A DNA stretch of 64,000 nucleotides from an uncultured Maribacter sp. Lineage in GTDB: Bacteria; Bacteroidota; Bacteroidia; Flavobacteriales; Flavobacteriaceae. Of the stretch, positions 45,189-55,667 are shown one piece after another; the stretch's first letter is position 1; each line of letters opens with the position of its first letter. The stretch spans positions 310,001 through 374,000 of the forward strand of contig CANLTE010000003.1 in assembly GCA_947493885.1 (NCBI GenBank). Direction: 5' to 3'. The notes under the pieces were generated by a model. That model was not told the origin of the DNA. It searched no databases and worked only from the letters and a program-made list of their open reading frames with translations. The position numbers and the translations under genes are program-made.

Positions 45189-45769
45189 TGAACGATAAAA
45201 TAGTCTTAAATAAACCAGAAATTCTTTCAGACATAGAAAGGAAGTCCAAAGAAATTTCTTTTGGAATGCCTTCTGATTTATATATAGGTTCATTTTTAAA
45301 AACACTAATAGCCTCTAAACCAGGGGCGAGAGTTTTAGAATTAGGAACAGGAATAGGTCTTTCTTTAGCTTGGATGATAGATGGTTTAGATAAAGACTCT
45401 AAGTTGATTACAGTAGATAATGATTCGGAGTTAACAGAAATAGCCAAAGGTTACTTCGGAACAGATAGTCGAGTTGAGGTAGTATGCCAAGACGGTACTG
45501 AATGGATAAAAGAATATCAAGGTAGTAAGTTCGATGTTATTTTTGCAGATGCTTGGCCTGGAAAATATAGTCAAATAGAAGAAGTTTTAGATTTAGTTAA
45601 GATTGGTGGATTCTATGTAATTGACGATATGTCTGAACAACCGAATTGGCCAGAAGGGCATCACAAAAAAGCCTTGGGATTAGTAGAATTTTTAGAAAAA
45701 CGTAAAGATTTTGTTATTACTAAGTTTAATTGGTCTACAGGGTTAATTTTAGCAGTTAAAAAATTTTAG
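45188..45769 (+). CDS. SAM-dependent O-methyltransferase-like protein inside the ilv operon
   Basis: 193 residues from GTG at 45188, overlapping the last base of the ilvB stop (TAGTG), which suggests translational coupling. Motif I VLELGTGIGLSLAWMIDGL, motif II LITVDNDSEL and FDVIFADAWPGKY are a class I methyltransferase core of the O-methyltransferase-3 type. The acceptor is unknown. It interrupts the normally adjacent ilvB-ilvN pair, so its product could be linked to branched-chain metabolites or it may simply be a passenger. Confidence 0.8.
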   Translation: MNDKIVLNKPEILSDIERKSKEISFGMPSDLYIGSFLKTLIASKPGARVLELGTGIGLSLAWMIDGLDKDSKLITVDNDSELTEIAKGYFGTDSRVEVVCQDGTEWIKEYQGSKFDVIFADAWPGKYSQIEEVLDLVKIGGFYVIDDMSEQPNWPEGHHKKALGLVEFLEKRKDFVITKFNWSTGLILAVKKF

Positions 45770-45798
45770 AAAAGAATAAGAGAAAAGAATTTGTAGTA

Positions 45799-46329
45799 AT
45801 GGAAAAAGAAACATTTACCATATCGGTTTATTCAGAAAATAATGTTGGATTACTAAATAGAATATCAGGTATTTTCCTGAAACGTCACGTGAATGTTGAA
45901 AGTTTAAATGTTTCTAAATCAGAAATAGATGGCGTTTCAAAATTCACCATAGTAATTGTTGAAACATATGAAACTGCAAGAAAAATTGTGGGCCAAATAG
46001 AAAAGCAAATAGAGGTTATAAAAGCTTACTTTCATACTAACGACGAAACTATTTATCAAGAATCAGCTTTGTTTAAAATTAAGTCTAGCTTATTGTTTGA
46101 TGAACGTCAAATTCAAAATATAATTAAAGAAAGTAACTCTGAGATTGTCACGGTTTCAAGAGACTTTTTTGTATTGTCAAAAACTGGTAGACGAAAAGAA
46201 GTAAACGAAATGCATAGCCAACTGGAACCTTTTGGAATTATGCAATTTGTACGTTCTGGCAGAATAGCTATCACTAAGGCCGAAATGCCAATATCAACAT
46301 TATTAGAAGAATTCAATCTAAATAAATAA
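45799..46329 (+). CDS. ilvN: Acetolactate synthase, small (regulatory) subunit
   Basis: 176 residues with an N-terminal ACT domain (FTISVYSENNVGLLNRISGIFLKRHVNVESLNVS, residues ~4-38) that binds valine for feedback control and a C-terminal ALS_ss_C domain (FFVLSKTGRRKEVNEMHSQLEPFGIMQFVRSGRIAI). It activates IlvB and makes it sensitive to valine. In the same direction 29 bp after the methyltransferase gene. Confidence 0.95.
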   Translation: MEKETFTISVYSENNVGLLNRISGIFLKRHVNVESLNVSKSEIDGVSKFTIVIVETYETARKIVGQIEKQIEVIKAYFHTNDETIYQESALFKIKSSLLFDERQIQNIIKESNSEIVTVSRDFFVLSKTGRRKEVNEMHSQLEPFGIMQFVRSGRIAITKAEMPISTLLEEFNLNK

Positions 46330-46356
46330 ATTAAAACACATAAATAAGTATTCAAA

Positions 46357-47832
46357 ATGGCAAATTACTTTAATACATTATCATTAAGAGATAAGCTAAC
46401 TCAATTGGGGAAATGTAGATTCATGGAGTCTAGTGAGTTTTCTGATGGTGTATCTGCTTTAAAAGGAAAAAAAATCGTTATTGTTGGCTGTGGAGCTCAA
46501 GGTTTAAATCAAGGGTTAAACATGAGAGATTCTGGTTTAGACATTTCTTATACACTAAGAGAAGCTGCAATAAAAGAAAAAAGACAATCTTTTATTAATG
46601 CGTCTGAAAATGGTTTTACCGTAGGTACTTACGAAGAATTAATTCCTCAGGCAGATTTATTAATTAATCTTACGCCAGATAAACAGCACACTAATGTTGT
46701 TAAAGCTGTTATGCCTTTAATGAAAAAAGGTGCTACTTTATCATATTCTCACGGATTTAATATTGTTGAAGAAGGTATGCAAGTTCGTGAAGATCTTACA
46801 GTAATCATGGTTGCTCCTAAAAGTCCAGGTTCAGAAGTAAGAGAAGAATACAAGAGAGGTTTTGGTGTACCTACTTTAATTGCGGTACACCCAGAAAATG
46901 ACCCAGAAGGAAAAGGTTTAGAGCAGGCAAAAGCTTATGCTGCTGGTACAGGTGGAGATAGAGCTGGCGTTTTAGAATCTTCCTTCGTTGCAGAGGTAAA
47001 ATCAGATTTAATGGGTGAGCAAACTATATTGTGTGGATTGCTACAAACTGGATCTATTCTTTGCTTTGACAAAATGATTGAAAAAGGGATTGACGCTGGT
47101 TATGCTTCAAAACTTATTCAATACGGATGGGAAACTGTTACCGAAGGTTTAAAATATGGTGGTATCACTAATATGATGGATCGCTTATCTAACCCCGCAA
47201 AAATTAAGGCTTTTGAGCTATCAGAAGAATTAAAAGATATTATGCGCCCATTATTTCAAAAGCATATGGATGATATCATGGAAGGTGAGTTCTCTAAAAC
47301 TATGATGCAGGATTGGGCTAACGATGATAAAAATTTATTGGGTTGGAGAGCTGCAACAGGTGAAACTGCTTTTGAAAAAACTCCTGCTGGAGCCATTGAA
47401 ATTTCTGAACAAGAGTTTTATGACAATGGTGTTTTAATGGTTGCTATGGTTAGAGCAGGAGTAGAACTTGCTTTTGAAGCAATGACTGATTCTGGTATTA
47501 TTGGAGAATCTGCTTATTACGAGTCTTTACATGAAACTCCATTAATTGCAAATACTATTGCAAGAAAAAAATTATTCGAAATGAACAGAGTAATTTCAGA
47601 TACTGCAGAATATGGTTGTTATTTATTTGACCACGCCTGTAAGCCATTATTAACTGACTTTATGGCAAAAATTGATACTGATGTAATTGGTAAAAATTAT
47701 ACTGAAGGAAAAAACAATGGTGTAGATAATGCCAAATTAATTGCGGTAAATAAAGCATTGAGAGAGCACCCTGTTGAAACTGTTGGAGCTACATTAAGAG
47801 CTTCAATGACAGCAATGAAACCTATAGTTTAA
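46357..47832 (+). CDS. ilvC: Ketol-acid reductoisomerase, class II (long form)
   Basis: 491 residues, the E. coli-type long form with a duplicated C-terminal knotted domain, rather than the ~330-residue class I. NADPH-binding motif [23 protein letters not shown], followed by [12 protein letters not shown]; catalytic acidic residues in [14 protein letters not shown]. It isomerises and reduces acetolactate and acetohydroxybutyrate. Located between ilvN and ilvA on the same strand. Confidence 0.96.
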   Translation: MANYFNTLSLRDKLTQLGKCRFMESSEFSDGVSALKGKKIVIVGCGAQGLNQGLNMRDSGLDISYTLREAAIKEKRQSFINASENGFTVGTYEELIPQADLLINLTPDKQHTNVVKAVMPLMKKGATLSYSHGFNIVEEGMQVREDLTVIMVAPKSPGSEVREEYKRGFGVPTLIAVHPENDPEGKGLEQAKAYAAGTGGDRAGVLESSFVAEVKSDLMGEQTILCGLLQTGSILCFDKMIEKGIDAGYASKLIQYGWETVTEGLKYGGITNMMDRLSNPAKIKAFELSEELKDIMRPLFQKHMDDIMEGEFSKTMMQDWANDDKNLLGWRAATGETAFEKTPAGAIEISEQEFYDNGVLMVAMVRAGVELAFEAMTDSGIIGESAYYESLHETPLIANTIARKKLFEMNRVISDTAEYGCYLFDHACKPLLTDFMAKIDTDVIGKNYTEGKNNGVDNAKLIAVNKALREHPVETVGATLRASMTAMKPIV

Positions 47833-47843
47833 GTTAATTCCCT

Positions 47844-47864
47844 CCCTTGAGGAGATCTTAAGGG
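47844..47864 (+). other. Hairpin between ilvC and ilvA
   Basis: CCCTTGAG, loop GAGAT, CTTAAGGG form an 8-bp stem with one G-U pair in the 48-bp gap between ilvC and ilvA. No T-run follows, so it is more likely an mRNA stability or processing element than a terminator. Confidence 0.5.
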
Positions 47865-47880
47865 AAGAAAAGACATAATT

Positions 47881-49131
47881 ATGACTTACTTCCCTGAAAT
47901 AGATAGTATAAAAAAAGCGGTGAAAAACATTCAACAAGTTGTTGAAGTTACGCCGCTTTCTTTAAGCTTAAGACTTTCTGAATTATACCAAACAAAAGTA
48001 TTTCTTAAAAGAGAAGATTTACAACGCGTACGATCCTATAAAATTAGAGGAGCTTTCAACAAAGTAAGTTCACTTTCAAAACAGCAACAACAATCAGGTG
48101 TTGTTTGTGCTAGCGCTGGAAATCATGCTCAAGGCGTTGCTTTTTCTTGTAATCATTTATGTATTAAGGGTACTATTTATATGCCATCGGTTACTCCAAA
48201 TCAAAAAATTGAACAAACAAAAATGTTCGGTGGAAAATGGGTTGATATTGTTCTTGAAGGAGATACTTTTGATGATGCATCTAATGCTGCAATTCAATTT
48301 TGTTCCGAAAACAAAAAAACATACATTCACCCCTTTGATGACCCCAAAATTATTGAGGGACAAGGTACAATTGGGTTGGAAATATTGAAACAATCAAATA
48401 CACCAATCGATTATGTTTTTGCACCTATCGGAGGTGGAGGTTTAGCTTCTGGTCTAATAGGAAGTATAAAAACATTATCGCCAAATACTAAAATTATAGG
48501 GGTAGAGCCAGACGGAGCTCCTTCTATGAAAACATCGATAGCTAATAATCAAAATACAGAATTGCTGCATATTGATAAATTTGTTGACGGTGCTGCTGTA
48601 AAAAAGGTAGGAGATTATACATTTGACATTTGCAGCAAGCATCTTGATGATATGGTTACTGTTCCAGAGGGGAAAGTTTGCCAAACAATTTTGGACCTTT
48701 ATAATCGTGATGCTATTGTTGTAGAACCTGCTGGAGCTTTAACTATATCTGCTTTAGACAGTTACGCTGAAGAAATAAAAGATAAAAACATTGTTTGTAT
48801 CGTAAGTGGAAGCAATAATGATATTACTAGAACAGCTGAAATAAAAGAACGTGCCTTGTTATATGGTAATTTAAAACATTATTTTATGGTTAGGTTTCCA
48901 CAGCGACCTGGAGCTCTTAAAGAGTTTGTTACTAAAATTTTAGGACCAACAGATGATATTACGCATTTTGAGTATTCTAAAAAATCAAGTAAAGAAAATG
49001 CTCCTGCTGTGGTTGGTATAGAGCTTAAATCAGCATCCGATTTAGAACCATTGATTCAACGTATGAAAGCAAATAACTTTTATGGTCAGTATCTTAATGA
49101 TAAGCCAGACCTGTTTCAATATCTTGTTTAA
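47881..49131 (+). CDS. ilvA: Threonine ammonia-lyase (threonine dehydratase), biosynthetic
   Basis: 416 residues. The PLP lysine is Lys54 in RSYKIRGAFN; CASAGNHAQGVA and the glycine-rich phosphate loop PIGGGGLASGL are standard. The C-terminal ~85 residues form one ACT-like regulatory domain (HYFMVRFPQRPGALKEFVTKIL), shorter than the two-ACT form of E. coli. It makes 2-oxobutyrate from threonine for isoleucine synthesis. Last gene of the ilv operon. Confidence 0.95.
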   Translation: MTYFPEIDSIKKAVKNIQQVVEVTPLSLSLRLSELYQTKVFLKREDLQRVRSYKIRGAFNKVSSLSKQQQQSGVVCASAGNHAQGVAFSCNHLCIKGTIYMPSVTPNQKIEQTKMFGGKWVDIVLEGDTFDDASNAAIQFCSENKKTYIHPFDDPKIIEGQGTIGLEILKQSNTPIDYVFAPIGGGGLASGLIGSIKTLSPNTKIIGVEPDGAPSMKTSIANNQNTELLHIDKFVDGAAVKKVGDYTFDICSKHLDDMVTVPEGKVCQTILDLYNRDAIVVEPAGALTISALDSYAEEIKDKNIVCIVSGSNNDITRTAEIKERALLYGNLKHYFMVRFPQRPGALKEFVTKILGPTDDITHFEYSKKSSKENAPAVVGIELKSASDLEPLIQRMKANNFYGQYLNDKPDLFQYLV

Positions 49132-49177
49132 AAAACGTAACATTCTCATATTCTTTTATTACGAAACAGTATTTGGT

Positions 49178-49208
49178 TAGTATAACTCTATAATTAGGTT
49201 TTATACTA
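49178..49208. promoter_or_regulatory. 8-bp inverted repeat upstream of the gapN promoter
   Basis: TAGTATAA and TTATACTA, perfect complements 15 bp apart, lie about 25 bp before the candidate -7 box of gapN. No T-run follows. It could be an operator for the dehydrogenase gene or a weak end signal for ilvA. Confidence 0.35.
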
Positions 49209-49232
49209 GCTCATTTAATGCGAGGTATTCAG

Positions 49233-49240
49233 TAAATTTG
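49233..49240 (+). promoter_or_regulatory. -7 promoter box for gapN
   Basis: TAAATTTG matches TAnnTTTG and lies 46 bp before the start codon. No TTG occurs at the expected -33 position. Confidence 0.35.
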
Positions 49241-49286
49241 TAAAGAATCTTTCATTTTTACATTAAAATTCTTAAAAAATTAAATC

Positions 49287-50873
49287 ATGAATAAGGTAAA
49301 TCTACCCGACCAATTTCAGATTACAGAAGAAATTCATCAAAAACAGTACTTAATTAATGGAGAATTAAAAACCTGGAGTGGAAACACTGCTGAAATATAT
49401 TCCTCAATTTCATCTACCGACACTTACAAACCTACTTTTTTAGGAACGGTTCCTGATATGGGAGAGCCTGAAGCTCTTGAAGCATTAGATGCCGCTTTAA
49501 ATGCCTATTCAAAAGGACAAGGAGTTTGGCCAACGATGCAGGTTAAAGACCGCATTGAATGTATGGAAAATTTTGTTGAAAAAATGTCAACAAAAAGAGA
49601 GGAGATTGTTAATCTGTTAATGTGGGAAATTGGGAAATCGCTACCAGACTCTCAGAAAGAATTTGATCGTACCGTTGAATATATTCTTGACACAATTGAG
49701 GATTATAAACAATTAGACAGAAATAGTTCTAAATTTCAAAAACATGATGGTGTTTATGCTCACGTTAAAAGAGGTCCATTAGGTGTTGTTTTATGTTTAG
49801 GACCATACAACTACCCGTTAAATGAAACTTTTGCCTTATTAATTCCAGCCATAATAATGGGGAATACTACCATTTTTAAGCCTGCTAAACATGGTGTTTT
49901 ATTAATTACTCCGCTTTTAGAAGCTTTTCAATCAAGTTTTCCAAAAGGAGTGGTAAATGTACTTTTTGGTAGAGGTAGAGCCGTTGCAGCGCCAATTATG
50001 AAAACAGGAAAAGTTGATGTTTTGGCATTAATTGGAAACAGCAAATCTGCTAATGCACTGCAGGACCAACATCCTAAAAGTAATAGATTGCGTTTAGTAT
50101 TGGGTCTAGAAGCCAAAAACCCGGCAATTGTACTTCCAGATGCCGATTTAGATTTAACCATTAATGAGTGTATTGCCGGAACTTTATCTTTCAACGGTCA
50201 ACGTTGTACAGCTTTAAAAGTGCTTTATGTTCATGAGGATATTGTAGATGAGTTTAATAAGCGATTTGCCGAAAAAGTAGACGCTCTTAAATTTGGTAAT
50301 CCTTGGGAAGATGGAGTAAAATTAACTCCTTTACCAGAGCCAGATAAACCGCAGTACATTCAAGAATTGATTAAAGATGCTAAAGAAAAAGGAGCTAAGG
50401 TCATCAATAAAAAAGGAGGGGAGCTTTCTGAAAATTACATCTGGCCGGCAGTAGTTTATCCAGTTTCCAAGCATATGCGAGTGTATCAAGAAGAACAATT
50501 TGGACCTATTATTCCTGTGGTACCCTTTAAAAATATTGAAGAACCTCTTGATGATATGGCTGAAAGTAATTACGGACAGCAAGTAAGTCTATTTGGTAAA
50601 GATATTTATGCACTTGCTCCATTAATAGACACTTTGGTTAATCTGGTATGTAGAGTTAACTTAAATAGCTCATGTCAAAGAGGGCCAGATGTGTATCCTT
50701 TTACTGGAAGAAAAGATTCCGCACAATCTACCTTAAGTGTTCACGATGCTCTGCGTTCTTTCTCTATAAGAACATTTGTTGCTTTTAAAGATAATGAACT
50801 AAATACCGAAGTTGTTGAACAGTTGCTGGAAGCTAAAGTATCTAACTTTGTGAGTACAGATTATATTTTGTAA
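49287..50873 (+). CDS. gapN: NADP-dependent glyceraldehyde-3-phosphate dehydrogenase (GapN type)
   Basis: 528 residues of the aldehyde dehydrogenase superfamily. [20 protein letters not shown] is the GapN-like form of the substrate/cofactor entry, the catalytic Glu is in [19 protein letters not shown] and the nucleophile is Cys307 in [10 protein letters not shown]. The C-terminal [24 protein letters not shown] (in part) is diagnostic for GapN. It oxidises glyceraldehyde 3-phosphate straight to 3-phosphoglycerate, making NADPH and bypassing ATP formation; that NADPH could feed the IlvC and other biosynthetic steps nearby. Own promoter and terminator. Confidence 0.9.
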   Translation: MNKVNLPDQFQITEEIHQKQYLINGELKTWSGNTAEIYSSISSTDTYKPTFLGTVPDMGEPEALEALDAALNAYSKGQGVWPTMQVKDRIECMENFVEKMSTKREEIVNLLMWEIGKSLPDSQKEFDRTVEYILDTIEDYKQLDRNSSKFQKHDGVYAHVKRGPLGVVLCLGPYNYPLNETFALLIPAIIMGNTTIFKPAKHGVLLITPLLEAFQSSFPKGVVNVLFGRGRAVAAPIMKTGKVDVLALIGNSKSANALQDQHPKSNRLRLVLGLEAKNPAIVLPDADLDLTINECIAGTLSFNGQRCTALKVLYVHEDIVDEFNKRFAEKVDALKFGNPWEDGVKLTPLPEPDKPQYIQELIKDAKEKGAKVINKKGGELSENYIWPAVVYPVSKHMRVYQEEQFGPIIPVVPFKNIEEPLDDMAESNYGQQVSLFGKDIYALAPLIDTLVNLVCRVNLNSSCQRGPDVYPFTGRKDSAQSTLSVHDALRSFSIRTFVAFKDNELNTEVVEQLLEAKVSNFVSTDYIL

Positions 50874-50897
50874 AATAGTTAGTTTATGCTAATAAAA

Positions 50898-50929
50898 AAA
50901 TCCCCAATTATTAATTTAATTGGGGATTT
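50898..50929. terminator. Bidirectional terminator between gapN and leuB
   Basis: AAATCCCCAATT and AATTGGGGATTT form a perfect 12-bp stem with an 8-base loop, flanked by A- and T-runs, midway between the convergent gapN and leuB stops. Confidence 0.9.
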
Positions 50930-50952
50930 CTTTATTTTAGTAAAGGTTTTTG

Positions 50953-52008
50953 TTAGATGTTTGCTGCTAGCCAATCACCAACTTCACTTGTTTTATAAGA
51001 TTTTCCTCCATCAGCTAAATCTTCGGTAACTACTTTCTCGGCTAAAGATTTGTTTACAACATCACGTACAGCTTTAGCTTCATCGGTTAATCCAAAATCT
51101 TCGAACATCATAGCTGCGGATAAAATGGTCGCCAAAGGATTAGCGATATCCTTTCCTGCTGCTTGAGGGTATGAACCATGAATTGGCTCATATAATTTAT
51201 TATCTGTACCTACAGAAGCAGAAGGCATAAGTCCCATAGATCCTGAAATCACAGAAGCCTCATCCGTTAAAATATCTCCAAAAAGATTTTCTGTAATTAA
51301 AACATCATACTCACTAGGCCATTGTACCAAACGCATTGCAACAGCATCTACAAATTCATAAGAAACAGTAACCTCTGGATAATCTTTTTCCATCGCTTGA
51401 ACGGTTTCTCTCCATAATCTTGATGACTCTAATACATTGGCTTTATCAACGCAACATAATTTTTTGGTACGCGTCATAGCTAATTCAAAGCCTTTTTTTG
51501 CTAAACGTTGAATTTCTTCTCTTGTATACGTCATGGTATCAAAAGCAGTATTATTATCGTCTTTTCTTCCTCTTTCACCAAAGTATACACCACTAGTTAG
51601 TTCTCTTAAAAAAACTAAGTCCGTGCCCTCAATACGCTCTCTTTTTAGAGGAGATTTATCAATTAATGACGGAAATGTAAATGTTGGTCTTACATTGGCG
51701 AAAAGACCCAATTTTTGACGCATTTTTAATAACCCTTGTTCTGGTCTTACTTTAGCAGATGGATCATTGTCAAAACGAGGATGACCAATGGCTCCAAAAA
51801 GCACAGCATCAGCAGCAAGACATATATCATGTGTCTCATCTGGATAAGGTTCTCCAACAGCATCTATTGCCGCAGCACCAGTTAAAGCTGGCGTCCAGTT
51901 AATTTCATGATTATATTTTTTAGCGACCGCATTTGATACTTTTACAGCTTGATCAATTACTTCTGGTCCAATTCCGTCACCAGCTAAAAGGGCTATGTTT
52001 AATTCCAT
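50953..52008 (-). CDS. leuB: 3-isopropylmalate dehydrogenase
   Basis: 351 residues. LLAGDGIGPEVI at the start, the substrate-binding arginines in KVRPEQGLLKMRQKLGLFANVRP, ELTSGVYFGERG, and NLFGDILTDEASVISGSMGLMPSAS are the defining segments. It oxidatively decarboxylates 3-isopropylmalate, and in organisms with citramalate synthase also 3-methylmalate. Last gene of the leuC-leuD-synthase-leuB operon. Confidence 0.96.
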   Translation of the reverse strand: MELNIALLAGDGIGPEVIDQAVKVSNAVAKKYNHEINWTPALTGAAAIDAVGEPYPDETHDICLAADAVLFGAIGHPRFDNDPSAKVRPEQGLLKMRQKLGLFANVRPTFTFPSLIDKSPLKRERIEGTDLVFLRELTSGVYFGERGRKDDNNTAFDTMTYTREEIQRLAKKGFELAMTRTKKLCCVDKANVLESSRLWRETVQAMEKDYPEVTVSYEFVDAVAMRLVQWPSEYDVLITENLFGDILTDEASVISGSMGLMPSASVGTDNKLYEPIHGSYPQAAGKDIANPLATILSAAMMFEDFGLTDEAKAVRDVVNKSLAEKVVTEDLADGGKSYKTSEVGDWLAANI

Positions 52009-52025
52009 TTAATGAATTCTTTTAA

Positions 52026-53543
52026 TTATATAATATTTAACATTTTTTCAGTGGCTTTAATTGCAGAAACTGTTTGATCAGAATCTAAGCCCCGTGTTGT
52101 AAACTCTTTACCATCTTTTTCCCAAGTGATACTAGTTTCACATAGTGCATCTGAATTACTTCCAGGTGGTATGCGTACTGCATAATCTGTTAGTTTCGGG
52201 AAATCCAATTTTTCTGATTTGTATACCGTTTGAAGTGCATTAATAAAAGCATCAAACTGTCCATCACCTTGAGCATTTGCCTCATGTAACTTCCCATCAA
52301 TCTCTACCGAAATAGTTGTGGACGGGTTTAAACCCTTTGCATGTGTAAGTACATAGGATTTTACAAAAACCTTATTTTTAAAACTACCAGCATCTAATAC
52401 ATCAGAAATAATATATGGTAAATCTTCTTTGGTTACACGCTCTTTTTTATCTCCTAATTCAATAATCCGTTGTGTAACTTTTTTAACTTCATCATCATTA
52501 AGTGTAAGGCCTAAATCTTGAAGATTTTTTTCAATATTGGCCTTACCTGAAGTTTTTCCTAAAGCATATTTTCGTTTTCTACCAAAACGTTCTGGAAGCA
52601 AGTCGTTAAAATATAAGTTGTTTTTGTTGTCACCATCCGCATGAATTCCAGCAGTTTGTGTAAAAACATTATCTCCAACAATGGGCTTATTTGCAGGTAT
52701 TCTAACTCCAGTAAATGCAGAAACTAATTTACTTACTTTGTTTAAAGCAGACTCTTTAACAGCTATCTCAACATTTGGTAAAAAATCTTTTATTACAGCA
52801 ACCGCACTGGCCATTGGAGCGTTTCCAGCACGCTCACCCATACCATTTACAGTTAAATGCAAACCATGACAACCACCTTTTACTGCTTCCATAACATTGG
52901 CTACGCCCAAATCATAATCATTATGCCCGTGAAAATCAAAATGTAAATGGGGGTATTTAGCTACGATTTCTGAAATATATTGATATGTCTCTGAATAGGT
53001 TAAAACTCCTAAAGTATCTGGTAATAATATTCTTTTAACTGGTTGCTTAGCAAGAAAATCTAAAAACTGAAATACATACTCTTTAGAGTTTCGCATTCCA
53101 TTACTCCAGTCTTCAAGATAAATGTTATTTACGATACCTCTGGAAACAGCGTCATTAAAAACAGTTTCTATATCAGAAAAATGTTTTTCTGGTGTTTTTT
53201 TTAATTGATATTTTAAGTGATTAAGAGATCCTTTGGTCAATAAATTTTGAACTTTCGCTCCTGCTTTATCCATCCAATCCAATGAAACCCCGCGATCCGT
53301 AAAGGTCAATACTTCAATACGATGTATATTTCCTGTAGTTTCGGCCCATTCGGTTATTTTCTGAACAGCTTCAAGTTCTCCATCTGAAACACGTGCGGAA
53401 GCAACTTCAATACGGTCTACATTAAGTTCGTCTAGAAGTAGTTTTGCTAAAGTTAATTTTTCTGAAGCAGAAAAGGATACACCTGAAGTTTGTTCACCAT
53501 CCCTCAGCGTGGTATCCATTATTTCAATTTTTCTCTTAGTCAT
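52026..53543 (-). CDS. LeuA-family synthase: probable citramalate synthase, alternatively 2-isopropylmalate synthase
   Basis: 505 residues: TIM-barrel HMGL domain (DTTLRDGEQTSGVSFS; metal site HFDFHGHNDYD; GLGERAGN-like NGMGERAGNAPM), a linker and a C-terminal LeuA allosteric dimer domain (~380-505). It resembles Leptospira citramalate synthase more than ordinary LeuA in my recollection, and its pyruvate-pocket residues are conserved: Arg14, Asp15, Leu79, Leu102 and Tyr142. Citramalate synthase condenses pyruvate with acetyl-CoA for isoleucine; LeuA uses 2-oxoisovalerate for leucine. In flavobacteria such genes are usually named leuA. The leuC-leuD-leuB neighbours serve both routes, so specificity is unproven. 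Confidence 0.8.
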   Translation of the reverse strand: MTKRKIEIMDTTLRDGEQTSGVSFSASEKLTLAKLLLDELNVDRIEVASARVSDGELEAVQKITEWAETTGNIHRIEVLTFTDRGVSLDWMDKAGAKVQNLLTKGSLNHLKYQLKKTPEKHFSDIETVFNDAVSRGIVNNIYLEDWSNGMRNSKEYVFQFLDFLAKQPVKRILLPDTLGVLTYSETYQYISEIVAKYPHLHFDFHGHNDYDLGVANVMEAVKGGCHGLHLTVNGMGERAGNAPMASAVAVIKDFLPNVEIAVKESALNKVSKLVSAFTGVRIPANKPIVGDNVFTQTAGIHADGDNKNNLYFNDLLPERFGRKRKYALGKTSGKANIEKNLQDLGLTLNDDEVKKVTQRIIELGDKKERVTKEDLPYIISDVLDAGSFKNKVFVKSYVLTHAKGLNPSTTISVEIDGKLHEANAQGDGQFDAFINALQTVYKSEKLDFPKLTDYAVRIPPGSNSDALCETSITWEKDGKEFTTRGLDSDQTVSAIKATEKMLNII

Positions 53544-53575
53544 TTGAAAATAATATAGATGATTTTTAAACTAGT

Positions 53576-54172
53576 TTACAAAGGCAATTCTTTTGCAAAC
53601 TCAACAATATCATCTTTTATATTATTTAGGTAATCTACATCGTCAAAACCATTAAGCATATTTTGCTTTTTGTAACCATTAATATCAAAAGACTCTTGTT
53701 CTCCTGTTTTTAAAATGGTTACAGTTTGATTTGGAAGATTAACTTCAATTTCTGTATTTGAATCTGCAGCTATTTCTTCGAATATTTTTTCTGAAAACTC
53801 AGGACTTACTTGTACTGGAAGTACTCCAATGTTTAAACAGTTTCCTTTAAAAATATCTGCAAAAAAGCTAGATATTACACATCTAAATCCATAATCATAT
53901 ACTGCCCAAGCAGCGTGCTCTCTTGATGATCCAGAACCAAAGTTTTTTCCTCCAATAAGGATTTTCCCAGAGTATGTTGGATTGTTTAAAACAAAATCCG
54001 ATTTAGGTGTGTCATCACCATTATATCTCCAATCTCTAAAAAGGTTGTCTCCAAAACCTTTTCTTTCCGTTGCTTTTAAAAATCGAGCAGGTATAATTTG
54101 ATCTGTATCCACATTTTCTATTGGAAGCGGTACAGCGGTACTTTTTAATATTTCAAATTTATCGTATGCCAT
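53576..54172 (-). CDS. leuD: 3-isopropylmalate dehydratase, small subunit
   Basis: 198 residues from ATG at 54172 (MAYDKFEI), close to the usual ~200; an upstream frame to 54229 adds 19 polar residues without family support. [14 protein letters not shown] and [23 protein letters not shown] are the signature motifs of the swivel domain. With LeuC it isomerises 2- to 3-isopropylmalate (and citramalate to 3-methylmalate). Follows leuC on the minus strand. Confidence 0.95.
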   Translation of the reverse strand: MAYDKFEILKSTAVPLPIENVDTDQIIPARFLKATERKGFGDNLFRDWRYNGDDTPKSDFVLNNPTYSGKILIGGKNFGSGSSREHAAWAVYDYGFRCVISSFFADIFKGNCLNIGVLPVQVSPEFSEKIFEEIAADSNTEIEVNLPNQTVTILKTGEQESFDINGYKKQNMLNGFDDVDYLNNIKDDIVEFAKELPL

Positions 54173-54251
54173 TGTTTGTTGCATTTGGCCATTAGCTTTT
54201 TGGCTTTTGGCGTATTTGTGTTTTATCAAATTAGCTTAAAACTATAATGGG

Positions 54252-55667
54252 TTATGCTAATTCTTTTTTCATTAACTCTCTTGGATCCGTGACCTTTCCA
54301 GTAACTGCTGCTGCTGCTGCAACTAGGGGAGAGGCTAATAAAGTTCTAGAACCCGGTCCTTGTCTTCCTTCAAAATTTCTGTTTGAAGTACTTACCGCAT
54401 ATTTTCCTGCGGGAACCTTATCATCATTCATAGCCAAGCAAGCAGAGCATCCCGGCTCTCTTAACTCAAATCCAGCTTCTTTTAAAATATCTAAAAGCCC
54501 TTCTTCTTTTATAGCAGCTTCAACTTTATGTGATCCAGGAACCAACCAAGCAGTAACGTTATCTGCTTTTTTTCTTCCTTTTACAATAGATGTAAATGCT
54601 CTAAAATCTTCAATACGACCATTTGTACAACTACCAATAAAAACAAAATCTATTGGTTTGCCAATCATATCTTCACCTTCGTTAAAGGCCATATAACCTA
54701 ACGATTTTTTATAAGTAGCTACTCCTCCTTCTAAGTCTTCAGCATTCGGAATACTTTTAGAAATTCCCATTCCCATTCCAGGATTGGTTCCATAAGTAAT
54801 CATTGGTTCTATGTCTGAAGCACTAAATGTAAGTTCTTTATCAAAAGTAGCACCTTCATCAGTTTTTAAAGTTTCCCAATACGCCATTGCCTTATCCCAA
54901 TCGGCTCCTTTTGGAGTAAACTCTCTACCTTTTACATATTCAAATGTCTTCTCATCTGGAGCAATCATACCTCCACGAGCACCCATTTCTATACTTAAAT
55001 TACAAACCGTCATACGGCCTTCCATGCTCATATTTTCAAAAACATCACCTGCATACTCTACAAAATATCCTGTAGCTCCAGAAGTAGTAAGCTTAGAGAT
55101 TATAAATAAAGCAACATCCTTAGGAGTAACGCCAAAGTTTAACTCTCCTTCAATGTTAATACGCATTTTCTTTGGCTTAGGCTGCATTATACATTGCGTA
55201 GATAATACCATTTCTACCTCAGAGGTACCAATACCAAAAGCAATAGCTCCAAATGCACCATGAGTTGATGTATGTGAATCTCCACAAACAATTGTAGCAC
55301 CTGGTTGTGTAATTCCATATTCAGGACCAACTACGTGTACAATACCATTTTTTTCGTGTCCTAGGCCCCAATGTGAAATACCATGTTCTTTTGCATTTTC
55401 TTCTAATGCTTTTAACTGATTTGCGGATAAAGGATCTTTAACGGGTAAATGTTGATTTATAGTTGGCGTATTATGATCCGCCGTTGCGAATGTTTTATTT
55501 GGAAACAAAACACCAACATTTCTATTTTTTAATCCTAAAAATGCAACCGGACTAGTCACCTCATGAACCAAGTGACGGTCTATAAACAACACATCTGGCC
55601 CGTCTTCTACATGTTTTACCACGTGCGAATCCCAAACCTTATCAAATAATGTCTTTTTTGTACTCAT
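54252..55667 (-). CDS. leuC: 3-isopropylmalate dehydratase, large subunit (aconitase family)
   Basis: 471 residues from ATG at 55667 ([17 protein letters not shown]); seven residues further upstream are in frame but unlikely. The [4Fe-4S] cysteines are in [13 protein letters not shown] and [48 protein letters not shown] is (in part) the hallmark segment. Works with LeuD. First gene of the leu operon, so the promoter must lie in 55668-55883, where no attenuator-like structure is evident. Confidence 0.96.
   Translation of the reverse strand: MSTKKTLFDKVWDSHVVKHVEDGPDVLFIDRHLVHEVTSPVAFLGLKNRNVGVLFPNKTFATADHNTPTINQHLPVKDPLSANQLKALEENAKEHGISHWGLGHEKNGIVHVVGPEYGITQPGATIVCGDSHTSTHGAFGAIAFGIGTSEVEMVLSTQCIMQPKPKKMRINIEGELNFGVTPKDVALFIISKLTTSGATGYFVEYAGDVFENMSMEGRMTVCNLSIEMGARGGMIAPDEKTFEYVKGREFTPKGADWDKAMAYWETLKTDEGATFDKELTFSASDIEPMITYGTNPGMGMGISKSIPNAEDLEGGVATYKKSLGYMAFNEGEDMIGKPIDFVFIGSCTNGRIEDFRAFTSIVKGRKKADNVTAWLVPGSHKVEAAIKEEGLLDILKEAGFELREPGCSACLAMNDDKVPAGKYAVSTSNRNFEGRQGPGSRTLLASPLVAAAAAVTGKVTDPRELMKKELA

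Noticed and set aside
54173-54229. N-terminal extension of leuD
   Set aside because: The extra 19 residues are polar and low-complexity, while ATG at 54172 gives a protein of normal LeuD length.
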